Assembly (NCBI GenBank): GCA_025928375.1
Contig: JAICJP010000008.1
Coordinates: forward strand, 1-33,412
DNA length: 33,412 bases
DNA from: Candidatus Sulfotelmatobacter sp.
GTDB taxonomy: Bacteria; Acidobacteriota; Terriglobia; Terriglobales; Acidobacteriaceae
Direction of reading: 5' to 3'
In this document: positions 1 through 8,317 of the stretch, in pieces
Layout of the letters: each line of letters begins with the position of its first letter
Position numbering within the stretch: position 1 is the first letter of the stretch
The notes under the pieces: generated by a model
What the model was told of the DNA's origin: nothing
What the model saw: the letters and a program-made list of their open reading frames with translations, nothing else
Database searches by the model: none
Made by a program: the position numbers and the translations under genes

Positions 1-458
1 ACTGTTGTGAACGAGAGCTCTTCGATTATGCCAACCAGTCGGCGCAGGCGCGCACCGACCACCCGCAAGACCTTCAGCGCCACCTGAGGATGGGCCAGGC
101 ACAATGCCTGAAAATCCTGCTTGCTAACAAAGAGCAGCGTGGCGTCGTCGATGGCCGTTACAGACGCGGGATAGTTCCCGCCATCAAAGACGGGCAGCTC
201 GGCGATGGAACTGCCCGGGCCATCAATACTTAGTACCTGTTCGCGTCCCTTGGACGAGCTCTTAAAGATCCGTACATGGCCGGACTCGACGACATAGAGT
301 CCGGAGCAAAGCTCCCCTTCGTCGAACACGCTCTCACCCGCTGCATACCGGCGCGGAACCGCGCGTTCCGCCAGAAAGACCAACTCGCCTTCCGTCAGGC
401 CAGAAAAAATCGGTACTTTTGCTAGTGTTTGGCCACATGTCAATTTCGATTCCGGCAC
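1..458 (-). CDS. Crp/Fnr-type cyclic nucleotide-binding protein, C-terminus off window
   Basis: The reverse strand reads a cyclic nucleotide-binding (CAP-effector) beta-roll. It opens 'VPIFSGLTEGELVFLAERA', has the GESVFDEGE turn and the 'GLYVVESGHVRIFK' strand pair, then a phosphate-binding-cassette-like stretch 'GPGSSIAELPVFDGG', and ends in the C-helix 'LRRLVGIIEEL' where the window stops. The cassette lacks the canonical FGE..LL..P(R) Arg-Ser pair (ELPVFDGGNYPAS instead), so cAMP binding cannot be assumed. Fnr-type proteins with such cassettes exist. Whether a C-terminal HTH follows is outside the window. No ATG fits the frame: GTG at 458 is the likeliest start and TTG at 443 the alternative, and neither has a strong ribosome site. 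Confidence 0.8.
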   Translation of the reverse strand, partial: MPESKLTCGQTLAKVPIFSGLTEGELVFLAERAVPRRYAAGESVFDEGELCSGLYVVESGHVRIFKSSSKGREQVLSIDGPGSSIAELPVFDGGNYPASVTAIDDATLLFVSKQDFQALCLAHPQVALKVLRVVGARLRRLVGIIEELSFTT

Positions 459-1093
459 GCTCGTTATTGTACCGGACTGGCGCGCGCGACCTGCCGTACC
501 GGGAATGTGAGAACGATGCTGTGCGACGGTTCGTCTGTGACATAAGTCATCGCCTGATTCCTGCCGCTCGCCTGTCAGTGTTTAGCCGATCTGCATTCGG
601 GTCACCCCGAGTGGCGACCTTAAGGAAATCGTCTTCGACTACGCCAGACGGCGAATGACCTGATAGACCTCGACAAGCAGTGGCCGATGTGGAGCCGTTC
701 GTCGCACAAAGGCACCCATGCTGTGGATACACCGAGCCGCGTAGCTGCTTCCGGAGGATTGCATAAGCATTACCGGCGACTGGTTCTAAGTGCTGCTGAG
801 TACTTGTTTCGATGTAAGGTCAGTTTCTGTTCGGTAGTCTAGAATCCTTGAACGCCAGCCGTCTGTTCAAGAGTGAACACTCGCCGATTTCCAAAGTTAC
901 GGGCGACAATGGCAGCCTGTAATGAAGGTTATGAACTTGAGCCAAGGCGATGTCCCGGGCCCGAGCTTCTGCCATGATCCGCCCCTTGCGAGATGTTGTA
1001 GTGTCGATGATCTCTAGTTCGGTGATGGAACAGTCACGCTTGTCGCACCCAGACTGGCGCTTGGGTTGAGCGTACAACCTGAATCCCTGCGAG
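459..1093. other. Intergenic region, no supported gene
   Basis: About 635 bases lie between the divergent regulator and transporter genes. Short open frames exist on both strands, including about 110 codons on the minus strand at 820-1152 that run into the transporter. None shows a recognisable domain, a convincing ribosome site or protein-like composition. It presumably contains the promoters of both flanking genes, but I could not place convincing -35/-10 boxes. Confidence 0.4.
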
Positions 1094-2227
1094 ATGTCGT
1101 TACCAGCAGACACCCGAGAGTTAGAATTGTCCGTGCGACAATCGGCAAACACGTGTTTCTTGTTCGCGCTTGCTGCCCTCGCGCTCTATCTCTCGTATCT
1201 TGTCGCGCACCCGTTTCTCGATGCCATTTTTGCCGCTGTGGTACTGGCGGTGATTTTTCATCCTCTTCATGCGAAAGTCGATCTTTCTGTTCGACGGCTA
1301 AACCTTGCCGCGGCCATCTCTACTGTCATGGTGATGCTAATCGTCGCGATTCCGGCCGTTGTGCTCGGCATCGTCGTCACCGGAGAACTGGGCGATCTCT
1401 ACAGGTCCCTCTGTGAAAAGAGTGCGACCCAGGGCGGTGTCGGCGCATACTTCATGCACCTGCTCGAAACGCCGCTCGGAACGCTGGGCAGGTATGTCGA
1501 TCTGTCGCGGCTTGACATGCGGGCGACTCTACTCGGATGAGTAAACGCAGCGAGCAGATATCTGGTGGGACTAAGCGGAAGAGCAGTGAGCAACTTGATG
1601 TCCCTAATGCTCGACACGATCGTGGTTTTCTTCACCTTGTTCTTTCTTTTCCGCGACGGACCAAAAATTCATCATGGGTTGGCGGAATCGATGCCTCTCA
1701 CTCACCAACAGGCAAAAAAGCTGATGGCGCGAATTAGTGAAATCATTGTGGCCAGTGCGTATGGCGGCATTGCTGTGGGGTTCGCGCAAGGGTCACTGAC
1801 GGGAGTTGCATTTTGGGTGCTGGGTTTATCCTCGCCGGTGGTGTGGGCTCTTCTGGCGTCACTGGCATCTTTAGTTCCGCTCGTCGGGACCGCGATCGTT
1901 TGGCTGCCCGGAGCGGTGGTTCTTCTGGCCAGCGGACATTGGATTAAGGCACTGCTTCTTTTCGGCTGGGGCGCAGCGGTGGTCGCACAGGTGGATGCCC
2001 TGGTAAGGCCTTATGTTGTGAGCGGACGCGCGAAGATGCACAACCTGCTCATATTCTTCGCACTATTGGGCGGCGTCAGAGCCTTCGGGTTCATAGGGAT
2101 TTTCATCGGACCTGTTGTTGTGTCGGTGACGGTCGTGCTTCTGGGCATGATCAGGGAAAGTAATGCATTGTCGCAGGAAGTAGATCGGCCTGAGGCGACT
2201 CACGAAGCTAAGCATTTCTCGGAATGA
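1094..2227 (+). pseudogene. AI-2E family transporter, interrupted by an in-frame TGA
   Basis: Multi-pass membrane protein of the AI-2E/PerM family. Members range from autoinducer-2 exporters to Na+/H+ antiporters, so the substrate is not predictable. The first part (149 codons) has two N-terminal helices ('LDAIFAAVVLAVIFHPLH') and a third with 'AIPAVVLGIVV'. TGA at 1538-1540 then stops the frame. The same frame continues without shift through 'SNLMSLMLDTIVVFF', the family's 'FLFRDGPKI' motif and five or so further helices to TAA at 2225-2227. The total length (about 377 codons) is that of an intact family member. GGA-TGA could come from GGA-CGA by one C-to-T change. GTG at 1565 could restart translation, but would give only the C-terminal half. 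The ATG start follows an upstream in-frame TGA at 1067. Confidence 0.8.
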
Positions 2228-2523
2228 TGTGGCCGGTGATGACCCTTAGTAACGGCACGGGTGATTTCCACGACGGAAACGAGCGCGGAATCCCCTGCCC
2301 AGAAACCGCTGAAACGTTCGATCGCTCTCCCTGGTGGGCAAGACGGGTGAACGCACCGCCTGCTCTGGCGGTGGTTCATGGTTGCCGGCGCCGGTAAGTG
2401 CCGAATAGACATTTGTTGAGCATAGCTTTCCGCGGCCGACATCAGGCGCAATGCCGCGAGGCTGAAGGAGCCAAACTCCGAATCCGACGAACGCTGCGAT
2501 GACAGCAGCGCGTATGTAGGTTT
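2228..2523. other. Region after the transporter, possible decayed minus-strand gene
   Basis: The minus strand has overlapping open frames here. One (from about 2554) encodes a plausible membrane helix, 'AAVIAAFVGFGVWLL', then loses protein-like character. Another carries 'SYAQQMSIRHLPAPATMNH'. Together with the well-started small frame at 2524-2616 this could be a single frameshifted gene, but I recognise no family. Confidence 0.25.
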
Positions 2524-2616
2524 TTAGAACTGACAAGAGACGCGGGGCAGCCAAAGGCAGTGCAAGTCATAACTGTCACGGTAGACGCCCTGCTGACGTT
2601 GAGCCTTTTGAGCCAT
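2524..2616 (-). CDS. Small 30-aa open frame with strong ribosome site (possible pseudogene start)
   Basis: An ATG at 2616 (minus strand) is preceded by AGGAGGGATC, one of the best ribosome-binding sites in the window. It opens a 30-residue frame beginning 'MAQKAQRQQGVYRDSYD' and ending at TAA 2524-2526. The strong site suggests that a real gene starts here. The short product, and the membrane-helix frame immediately downstream in another reading frame, suggest a frameshift. The family is not recognised. Confidence 0.35.
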   Translation of the reverse strand: MAQKAQRQQGVYRDSYDLHCLWLPRVSCQF

Positions 2617-2745
2617 GATCCCTCCTGAAAGAATCTTTGGCGCAGTTCAGTCAGTCCAGGCTTTTGACTCTTGAATCAAGTGTGTCGCTCGCCCAAAATG
2701 GTTCGTACGGGTGATACTCGGCATCTACAAAGGTGAGGTGAAATC

Positions 2746-3151
2746 ATGATGTCAGACGCAAAGCCACAAACCGGACGAGAACACGAAGTGGGGACTTTAG
2801 CCGCGCCGCTCCTGACTCTGGACCTCAAGCGCGAGATCGAGAAGCTACGATCCGAAGGACGCTGGCAGTCTGGGCACACGGCAAAGACGCTCGTCAAGTA
2901 TTCCGATTTCCGGCTCGTGTTAATCGTCATGAAAACTGGCGGGCGATTGGACAAACATCGAACCGAGGGACGAATTTCGGTTCAAACTCTCGACGGACGA
3001 ATTCGGTTCAGTACTGCCGAGCGGTCAGTTAGAGCTAGCAGCAGGGCAAATGCTGACACTAGAACACGATATTCCTCACGATGTGGAAGGCATCGTTGAC
3101 AGCGCTCTTCTACTGACCATTGCGTGGCCCGATCCAGCTTCCCTCCGGTAG
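2746..3151 (+). pseudogene. Small cupin-type protein, single frameshift
   Basis: Reads as a single-domain cupin-like protein of unknown function. The first frame gives 'LTLDLKREIEKLRSEGRW', 'AKTLVKYSDFRLVLIVMK', then 'GRISVQTLDGRIRF', the first cupin motif region. Homology then continues one frame over (about 3015-3025) with 'PSGQLELAAGQMLTLEHD', 'IPHDVEGIVDSALLLTIAW' to TAG 3149-3151, which supplies the second cupin strand set. Removing one base around GGTTCAG restores a protein of about 135 aa. A G-rich ribosome site (GGTGAGG) precedes ATG 2746. The TAG lies inside the ribosome site of the next gene, so the two were translationally coupled. A more decayed relative lies at 8690-8880 on the other strand. 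Confidence 0.7.
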
Positions 3152-3161
3152 GAACTGAAAA

Positions 3162-3410
3162 ATGTCCAAAACGTTCAAGCGTGGCGATCATGTCGAATGG
3201 AACTCCGAAGCAGGAAGGGTGCGCGGAACGATCATCAAGCGAGTTGTATCGGACACTCGCTTCAAAGGCTACGTGCACCACGCTTCAAAGGACGAACCGC
3301 AATACCTCATCAAGAGCAATAAGACTGATCACATTGCGATTCATAAGGGGAAGGCGTTAAAACGAATTGCCACTCCGACTCACCGAAGGCGGGGTACGAG
3401 GAGCCGCTAG
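3162..3410 (+). CDS. DUF2945 (HVA1 TUDOR-like) small basic protein
   Basis: An 82-aa protein matching the DUF2945 / hypervirulence-associated TUDOR-like family along its length. 'KRGDHVEWNSEAGRVRGTI' opens the SH3-like barrel, followed by 'ASKDEPQYLIKSNKTDH' and 'AIHKGKALKRI', then a basic tail rich in Arg. The family's biochemical role is not established, although it is often carried near stress genes. AGGAA upstream of ATG 3162 overlaps the stop of the broken cupin gene. The gene ends 8 bases before the convergent oxidoreductase, leaving no room for two separate terminators. Confidence 0.85.
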   Translation: MSKTFKRGDHVEWNSEAGRVRGTIIKRVVSDTRFKGYVHHASKDEPQYLIKSNKTDHIAIHKGKALKRIATPTHRRRGTRSR

Positions 3411-3418
3411 AGCTTTCT

Positions 3419-4642
3419 CTATTTCCCTTCTCTTAGAGGGCGATTCTGATCCGCAAGGAGTTCCCTCGACATGCGTTGCTTGGATTTTATCCATTCCGGC
3501 GCAAGCTCCCGTTCCTCGTCAGGCCGGTTCATAGTAAAGGCGGCTACCAGCCGATCCCCATTAAGCCACCAAACACTGAAGCTTGGACTGTTCGCGTCGC
3601 CACGGACGACCGTTTCCCTCGCATCATGAGGATCGCCCCACAACTCGTAAGATAAATCGAAAACATCTGAAAAAAAGTAAGGGACGTGTACGAATGGTTG
3701 CCGATCTCCTCGAACGACGGATGCCCAATGCTGCCCTTGAGAAACGGCATTGTCCCAGTGCTCCACGCGTCGTCGCTTGTTAAAGATTTTGTCGAAGTAA
3801 CTAGCCACATCACCCGCCGCAAAAACGCCAGCCTGATTCGTTTCGAGGTACTCGTTGACCACAACGCCGTTTTCGATTTCCAGGCCGGTCTTGGCAAGGA
3901 CCTCCGTTACTGGAGCCGCACCCACGCCCGCGATAACCATGTCGCACGCGACTTGATTGCCACTCGACAACACCACCGCATTTACGCGTTCCTTGCCCTC
4001 GAACTGGACCACGTTTTCCTCTTTGAGAAGCCGTACTCCTCTCGAGGCATAGTAATGCTCAAAGAAGTTTGACATTGCAAGAGTGAAGACTCGGCTCCAA
4101 ACGCGATCTTCCCGAATGATCAACGTGGTCTCGATATTTTGTTGCGCGAGAACCGAAGCCACCTCCATGCCGATGAACCCCCCGCCGATGATGGCAGCGC
4201 GCTTAGCGGTTGCCGCGTTGTCCCGGATGTTCCTGGAGTCGTCCAAGGACCGCAGATAAAATACGTTGCGCAGATCATTTCCAGGGCAGTCAAGCTTTCT
4301 CGCGCGTGCGCCGGTGGCGATGAGCAGATGCTCAAACTCGAAAGATTCGCCCGAGCTTGCGCGAAGGGTACGCTTTTTCAAATCGATATTTTGAACAAGC
4401 GTTTTCAACTTGACGCCGATCTTCTTTTGCGCATACCACTCTTGAGCATTGATCAGAATATCGACTTCCTTGTCTTTGCCCGAAAGGAAGCTTTTTGACA
4501 GAGGTGGGCGCTCGTACGGGAATGCATCGTCGGCGGAAATGATCGTCAACTCGCCGGGACCGAGACCTCGTTTCGCCAGTTCCTTCGCGGCGTAGCCCGC
4601 GACCATGCCGCCGCCGAGGATAATGTATTTGCTTGAACTCAT
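3419..4642 (-). CDS. NAD(P)H/FAD-dependent oxidoreductase, ferredoxin-reductase-like
   Basis: A 407-aa two-dinucleotide-fold flavoprotein of the pyridine nucleotide-disulfide oxidoreductase superfamily, without a redox-active CxxxxC. This resembles ferredoxin/rubredoxin reductases and plant monodehydroascorbate reductases. Visible motifs are the FAD-binding 'IILGGGMVAGYAA' (residues 7-19), 'ATGARAR' (109-115), the NAD(P)H-binding 'IIGGGFIGMEVA' (151-162) and the second FAD contact 'VFAAGDVA' (273-280). A C-terminal reductase-type domain follows ('YFFSDVFDLSYELWG', 'VAAFTMNRPDEERELAP'). It transfers electrons from NAD(P)H to an unidentified small redox partner; no ferredoxin lies nearby. It starts 12 bases after the transaldolase stop on the same strand, so the two are probably cotranscribed. 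Confidence 0.9.
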   Translation of the reverse strand: MSSSKYIILGGGMVAGYAAKELAKRGLGPGELTIISADDAFPYERPPLSKSFLSGKDKEVDILINAQEWYAQKKIGVKLKTLVQNIDLKKRTLRASSGESFEFEHLLIATGARARKLDCPGNDLRNVFYLRSLDDSRNIRDNAATAKRAAIIGGGFIGMEVASVLAQQNIETTLIIREDRVWSRVFTLAMSNFFEHYYASRGVRLLKEENVVQFEGKERVNAVVLSSGNQVACDMVIAGVGAAPVTEVLAKTGLEIENGVVVNEYLETNQAGVFAAGDVASYFDKIFNKRRRVEHWDNAVSQGQHWASVVRGDRQPFVHVPYFFSDVFDLSYELWGDPHDARETVVRGDANSPSFSVWWLNGDRLVAAFTMNRPDEERELAPEWIKSKQRMSRELLADQNRPLREGK

Positions 4643-4654
4643 CGAGACAGACCT

Positions 4655-5536
4655 TCAGGCAGACTGCTTAAGCGTACTCTTGTAATCAGCCACAAACTGT
4701 TGGATCCCCTTTGTCGTCAGATCATGGCGAACGTCAAAACTTTCCCATTCGCGATTTAGATCGAGTGCTTTGTAGGCAATAGGCTTCAACTGAGTATCGG
4801 TACCCTGAACGACGAAGTCCTTACCAGGAAGCGGGAACGATGCACCGGCCCATTCTTCCCAAACCTTAGCCGGAGCCGTTACCAACTCTGCATCCAAGGT
4901 AAACGAGCCAAGCAGGTGCTTGAGATGGCGAATGCTTGCTGCAAGCACATGGACGTGTCCATCTCCTGCTTCATACATTTTCTTGATGTTTTTCACCAGA
5001 TCCATGCCGTTCTGACCGTGATCGTCCAGCCTACCTACGAAAGGCGAAACGTACACCGTGGCTTTTGATCCCTTTGTTGCTGCGTATACAGCAGCAGCCT
5101 GCTCCTGCGAAAAACACAAGGTCATATTGACGCGCAGTCCTTCACGAACGGAGATCTGCGCGGCGCGCAGCCCTTCGTGCGTACATGGATACTTGATATA
5201 TGCATTCGGAATCCAGGAAAACATCTGTCGGCCCTGGGCCAGCATGTCCTCGCCAGTGGTATCCAGATCGGCGAAGACCTCAATAGACACCCCCGCGCCG
5301 CCTACCAGCGGTGAAATTGCCTGTACGATCTTCTTGTACTCCTGCAGTTCTTCCTGGGAACTGAACTTCTGCCCGGAGGAGATTATCGTTCGAACTTCCG
5401 GGTTCTTGGCGACTAGTGTCGGATTCGTGGTTTGGCCGTCAACATAACCGACCACATTTCTGACCCTTAGCGTTTCCTGAGGATCGCCGCCGTCTACCAG
5501 CAACTGAGCTTTCGATTTCCTTGTGGCCGAATTCAT
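4655..5536 (-). CDS. tal: Transaldolase
   Basis: A 293-aa TIM-barrel transaldolase of the non-oxidative pentose phosphate pathway, which transfers a dihydroxyacetone unit between sugar phosphates in the cytoplasm. Evidence: 'GYVDGQTTNPTLVAKNP' at residues 30-46, the family's N-terminal signature; 'AYIKYPCT' with the probable Schiff-base Lys at residue 115; and 'VNMTLCFSQEQA' followed by 'VSPFVGRLDDHG'. The open frame extends upstream to 5704, but ATG 5536 has GGAGAGG eight bases before it. The 56 residues upstream are Cys-rich and unlike the family, so 5536 is chosen. It is the first gene of an apparent two-gene operon with the FAD oxidoreductase. Confidence 0.92.
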   Translation of the reverse strand: MNSATRKSKAQLLVDGGDPQETLRVRNVVGYVDGQTTNPTLVAKNPEVRTIISSGQKFSSQEELQEYKKIVQAISPLVGGAGVSIEVFADLDTTGEDMLAQGRQMFSWIPNAYIKYPCTHEGLRAAQISVREGLRVNMTLCFSQEQAAAVYAATKGSKATVYVSPFVGRLDDHGQNGMDLVKNIKKMYEAGDGHVHVLAASIRHLKHLLGSFTLDAELVTAPAKVWEEWAGASFPLPGKDFVVQGTDTQLKPIAYKALDLNREWESFDVRHDLTTKGIQQFVADYKSTLKQSA

Positions 5537-5777
5537 GCTGCTTACCTCTCCATACCTGATTAGACGCGCACAACGTTCCGCGAGACACTTCTTATTGTGA
5601 CATTCGGGCTGAAGCTGGAACTTCACACTACGGAACAGCTCTACCGACACGACTTTGAGTGTGAACTCTTGTTGATTCGAGCTCTCTACGTGAGATCGCT
5701 TCAAATCAAGCAGTTAACAGCAAGAGCATTGAACCGTCTCGCCTAGCGCCCCTGTTTTGAGAGTCCTCATTCAGTCA

Positions 5778-6076
5778 TCACCTTCCCAGAATGAACGTGC
5801 CCACCCAGCGGAACAGCTGGGCGTGACCATGCGCCTGAATCCAAGCTGGGGAAATCGATTCGGCGGCTTCGCGGCTGCTGATATTTTGATGAGGTTCCAT
5901 ACACCAAGAAACGTGCCCGGCAAAAGCATGAATATAAGTCCGGTGACGATATACGTCATTAGCAGGCGCGAGAGAGATTGCTCACGAGCGATGGCGCGGT
6001 CCATGATGGATTTCGTCTGATCATCCCGCCGAACAGCTCGCGGATCGCCGCGGGTGGACATAGTGGTTTCCTTCAC
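5778..6076 (-). pseudogene. Heme-type membrane protein with HGHAQ motif, frameshifted and truncated
   Basis: The first frame encodes 'MDRAIAREQSLSRLLMTY' and one membrane helix, 'IVTGLIFMLLPGTFLGVWNL'. One frame over, the sequence continues 'SREAAESISPAWIQAHGHAQ', 'LFRWVGTFILG' and then stops at 5778-5780. The AHGHAQ..GW.G.FILG pattern recalls the His-bearing helices of NnrS/cytochrome-oxidase-subunit-I-like proteins, where the histidines bind heme. Related proteins run on for several more helices, so this copy is both frameshifted (around ATATCAGCAGCC) and cut off. GTG at 6076 overlaps the preceding stop as GTGA. ATG 6061, preceded by AAGGAAA, is the alternative start. Confidence 0.65.
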
Positions 6077-6225
6077 CTTTCGGGCTGAGGTAGAGGCCTC
6101 CAGAAGGGATAGCGCAATCCTGCGAGTCGGTTGATCGCCAGAGCTTGAGCGACAAGCAAGAACACTGCCACCTCGATAATGACCAGTTCACGCAGTTTCG
6201 AAATGATGCCTAGAGAAACAATCAA
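6073..6225 (-). CDS. 50-aa single-helix membrane protein in redox operon
   Basis: TTG 6225 opens a 50-codon frame: a short start, 'LRELVIIEVAVFLLVAQALA' as a clear membrane helix, then 'INRLAGLRYPFWRPLPQPE' and TGA at 6073-6075. The composition is protein-like. Its start overlaps the previous stop as TTGA, and its stop overlaps the next gene's GTG as GTGA, which is why I accept so short a gene. It is unrecognised and could be a small subunit anchoring or stabilising the cytochrome b-molybdopterin enzyme. Alternatively, it and the 43-aa frame upstream are pieces of one frameshifted gene. Confidence 0.5.
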   Translation of the reverse strand: MIVSLGIISKLRELVIIEVAVFLLVAQALAINRLAGLRYPFWRPLPQPER

Positions 6226-6353
6226 CGTAGTGGCTCCGGCTGGCGACCTCTTGGCAGGACCTCAAGCCCGCGAAACACCGTTTTCGGTCGGAAGAACGAG
6301 AAAATGTGGTCAACGCCAGCATGTTCATGGGCGAAAGGATCGCTGTTCCGCAT
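6222..6353 (-). CDS. 43-aa hypothetical protein overlapping the oxidoreductase stop
   Basis: ATG 6351-6353 shares its A with the TGA of the upstream oxidoreductase (TGATG). It encodes 43 residues with an acidic/His-rich start ('SDPFAHEHAGVDHIFSFF') and a basic end ('PRGRQPEPLR'). It stops at 6222-6224, overlapping the next TTG start. There is no recognised domain and no membrane helix. Its stop-start overlaps on both sides support translation by coupling. It could be a small operon-specific protein, or the first piece of a frameshifted gene whose second piece is 6073-6225. Confidence 0.45.
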   Translation of the reverse strand: MRNSDPFAHEHAGVDHIFSFFRPKTVFRGLEVLPRGRQPEPLR

Positions 6354-8020
6354 CAAATATTGGGCAGCAGGTCGAAATATTCATCGTCCTCATTCTTGCC
6401 GCCTTCTCCTTTGCCAAGCAATTTTTCAGATTCAACGAATTCGATACGCTCGATCCATTTCACCATCTTGTAGCCGAGCTGATTTTCGACTCGCAGACGC
6501 AGCGGTGCCCCGTACACCTGCGGAAGCCGTTCGCCGTTCATTCGCGAAGCCAGCAGACATTGCGGCTTTCGAACATTCTCAAGGCTCTGCGTGTCGTAGT
6601 AAGGTCCGCCATAGAGAGCTTCACCAAAGGAAAAGAAGGCCACAACCTTCGCTTCTGGTTTTGGCTGGACGAGCTCAATGAGCTTCTGCATAGGAATCCC
6701 GCCCCACTTCGCGATGCCGCTCCATCCCTGGATGCAATGATGCATGGTGATGTGCTCGACCTCACCCAGCCGCTCAAGATCGGCGAGAGAAAGCTCCACC
6801 GGCTTCTCGACGAGGCCGCCCACCTTCAAGTGGAAACTCTCAAACCCATTTTCTGCCAAACGCTTCCAATCCTCGCGAACTGGCATCTTTCCGTTAGGCC
6901 AGAAATACGAAGAGATCTCCTTCTCGGTGTACTTTTGTTGAGGTTGCAGCCGGTTCAGCGTAAGGATCTGCATGGGATAAGTCACGGACTTGAGCGCATG
7001 TTGAAGTCCGCGCGGATGGCGCCAAGAAAGGTAGTGCGCCACAATCCACGAGAGAACGACCACGCCGATTCCGACAAATCCGAGGTACATCCCGATCGGC
7101 TTCAGATCGTCCGTACCCATCACAATGTGGTTCATGTTGCGCGCAAATCCTGTCATCACGATCAGTGTCACATGCACGACCAAGAATGCGAGGAAGCTGA
7201 ACATGGTAAGGAAGTGGACAGAACGGGCTGATTGCCGGCCACCGAATATTCGCGCGTACCACGGAAACCGGTTGACCACAGCCGGCGACATCGCTATGCC
7301 GGTAGCAATTGCAAGGGGTCCGAATATAAACACCACGGTGAAATAGGCGATCTGTTGCAATGCGTTATAGCCATAAAACCCGTTTGGTTCCGGCGGCAAA
7401 TGAAAGGTCGCGTAATGCACGAACGTGTTCCATGCTTGCAAAAGCACGACAGGCGATGTTGGCACAATGCGCCGCCATTGCTCGGTATCGAACAGCATGA
7501 TGATGAAGACGATGCCCGTAATGATGAAGCCGTGCACGTCAATGAGGTGCCACACGCGAGCTATCCCAATTGTGTGCCGGTAGCCCGGGGTGCCAACCAG
7601 CGGCGAGATGTATCGCGCGTCATCCTTCGCGGTCCAGATGCGGTCGCGTGGAACTTTTAATGGCGTAAACCGAATCCATTCGCTCCCCGGTGTGCAGCCA
7701 TCATTGAAATAGAGACGCGGGTGATCCATTAGTATCGAAAGGCCGCTGCGAATCAGCATCATCACAAAAAGAAAATTGAAGAAGTGGCAGTAGCGCACCC
7801 ATACCGGAAAGCCGTGTGGCCCCGCGAAGTTGTTTGGGTATATCTGCGGAACAGCCGGAACCGGTGGCATCCCCGCTACCGCGACTTCAATCCAAGCGGC
7901 CACGATCACGGAAAGAATGGCGATGCCGAGGCCGATCAGGATGGATGGTCGAATCCAAATGCGAAAACGTCGATCAGGCGGGTAATGAACTGCTTTGTGC
8001 GCAGCATCGAACCGGACCAT
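6353..8020 (-). CDS. Cytochrome b561-like / molybdopterin oxidoreductase fusion
   Basis: About 555 aa in two parts. The N-terminal part has six predicted membrane helices (about residues 26-48, 78-98, 157-178, 221-244, 268-292, 309-331) with His in or near them ('VRYCHFFNF', 'WHLIDVHGF', 'SVHFLTMF', 'LVVHVTLI'), as in di-heme cytochrome b561 proteins. The C-terminal part is a sulfite-oxidase/MsrP-type molybdopterin domain: 'MHHCIQGWSGIAKWGG' carries the probable Mo-ligand Cys429, followed by 'GPYYDTQSLE' and 'YGAPLRLRVENQLGYKMVKW'. The layout is a one-polypeptide version of MsrQ-MsrP, passing quinol electrons to a Mo site. The substrate is unknown, and an internal helix makes the orientation of the Mo domain uncertain. 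ATG 8020 follows GGAGGAG closely; GTG 8032 is an alternative. Confidence 0.88.
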   Translation of the reverse strand: MVRFDAAHKAVHYPPDRRFRIWIRPSILIGLGIAILSVIVAAWIEVAVAGMPPVPAVPQIYPNNFAGPHGFPVWVRYCHFFNFLFVMMLIRSGLSILMDHPRLYFNDGCTPGSEWIRFTPLKVPRDRIWTAKDDARYISPLVGTPGYRHTIGIARVWHLIDVHGFIITGIVFIIMLFDTEQWRRIVPTSPVVLLQAWNTFVHYATFHLPPEPNGFYGYNALQQIAYFTVVFIFGPLAIATGIAMSPAVVNRFPWYARIFGGRQSARSVHFLTMFSFLAFLVVHVTLIVMTGFARNMNHIVMGTDDLKPIGMYLGFVGIGVVVLSWIVAHYLSWRHPRGLQHALKSVTYPMQILTLNRLQPQQKYTEKEISSYFWPNGKMPVREDWKRLAENGFESFHLKVGGLVEKPVELSLADLERLGEVEHITMHHCIQGWSGIAKWGGIPMQKLIELVQPKPEAKVVAFFSFGEALYGGPYYDTQSLENVRKPQCLLASRMNGERLPQVYGAPLRLRVENQLGYKMVKWIERIEFVESEKLLGKGEGGKNEDDEYFDLLPNI

Positions 8021-8032
8021 TCTCTCCTCCAC

Positions 8033-8317
8033 GAACTACGGTTGAATCGAATCTCTTTAGTCACAGTCCTTAATGTGCGGCTGAGGCTTCCAACTCCAGC
8101 GCACGGGGGAAAGGACATTATTTTCAAGGTGTACATTCTGATGAAGGTCGGCTTCAAATTCTCAGAGACCTTCCGCAGCATGGCATCTGTTTCTCCCGCG
8201 CCTTCCTTATGCGCACCGAGATACGATTTATCGCCATGGTGACTCCGCACTATTTATCAGTACCCCTATTATCAGCAGTTGGCAGAAGCGCATCGCACGG
8301 ATCTGGCGCGGAAGAGC
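8033..8317. other. Upstream region of the oxidoreductase operon
   Basis: These 285 bases contain the operon's presumed promoter. A minus-strand frame from about 8250 reads 'SYLGAHKEGAGETDAMLRKV' and looks protein-like for some 40 residues, but it has no good start site and runs into the next gene out of frame. I do not call it a gene. Confidence 0.3.

Noticed and set aside
1538-1540. Selenocysteine reading of the AI-2E TGA
   Set aside because: AI-2E transporters have no known selenocysteine and I see no convincing downstream stem-loop. A nonsense mutation or read error is simpler.
6179-7231. 350-codon open frame on the plus strand
   Set aside because: It lies antisense to the cytochrome b-molybdopterin gene, has His/Arg-rich non-protein-like composition and no ribosome site. 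The minus-strand gene explains the region fully.
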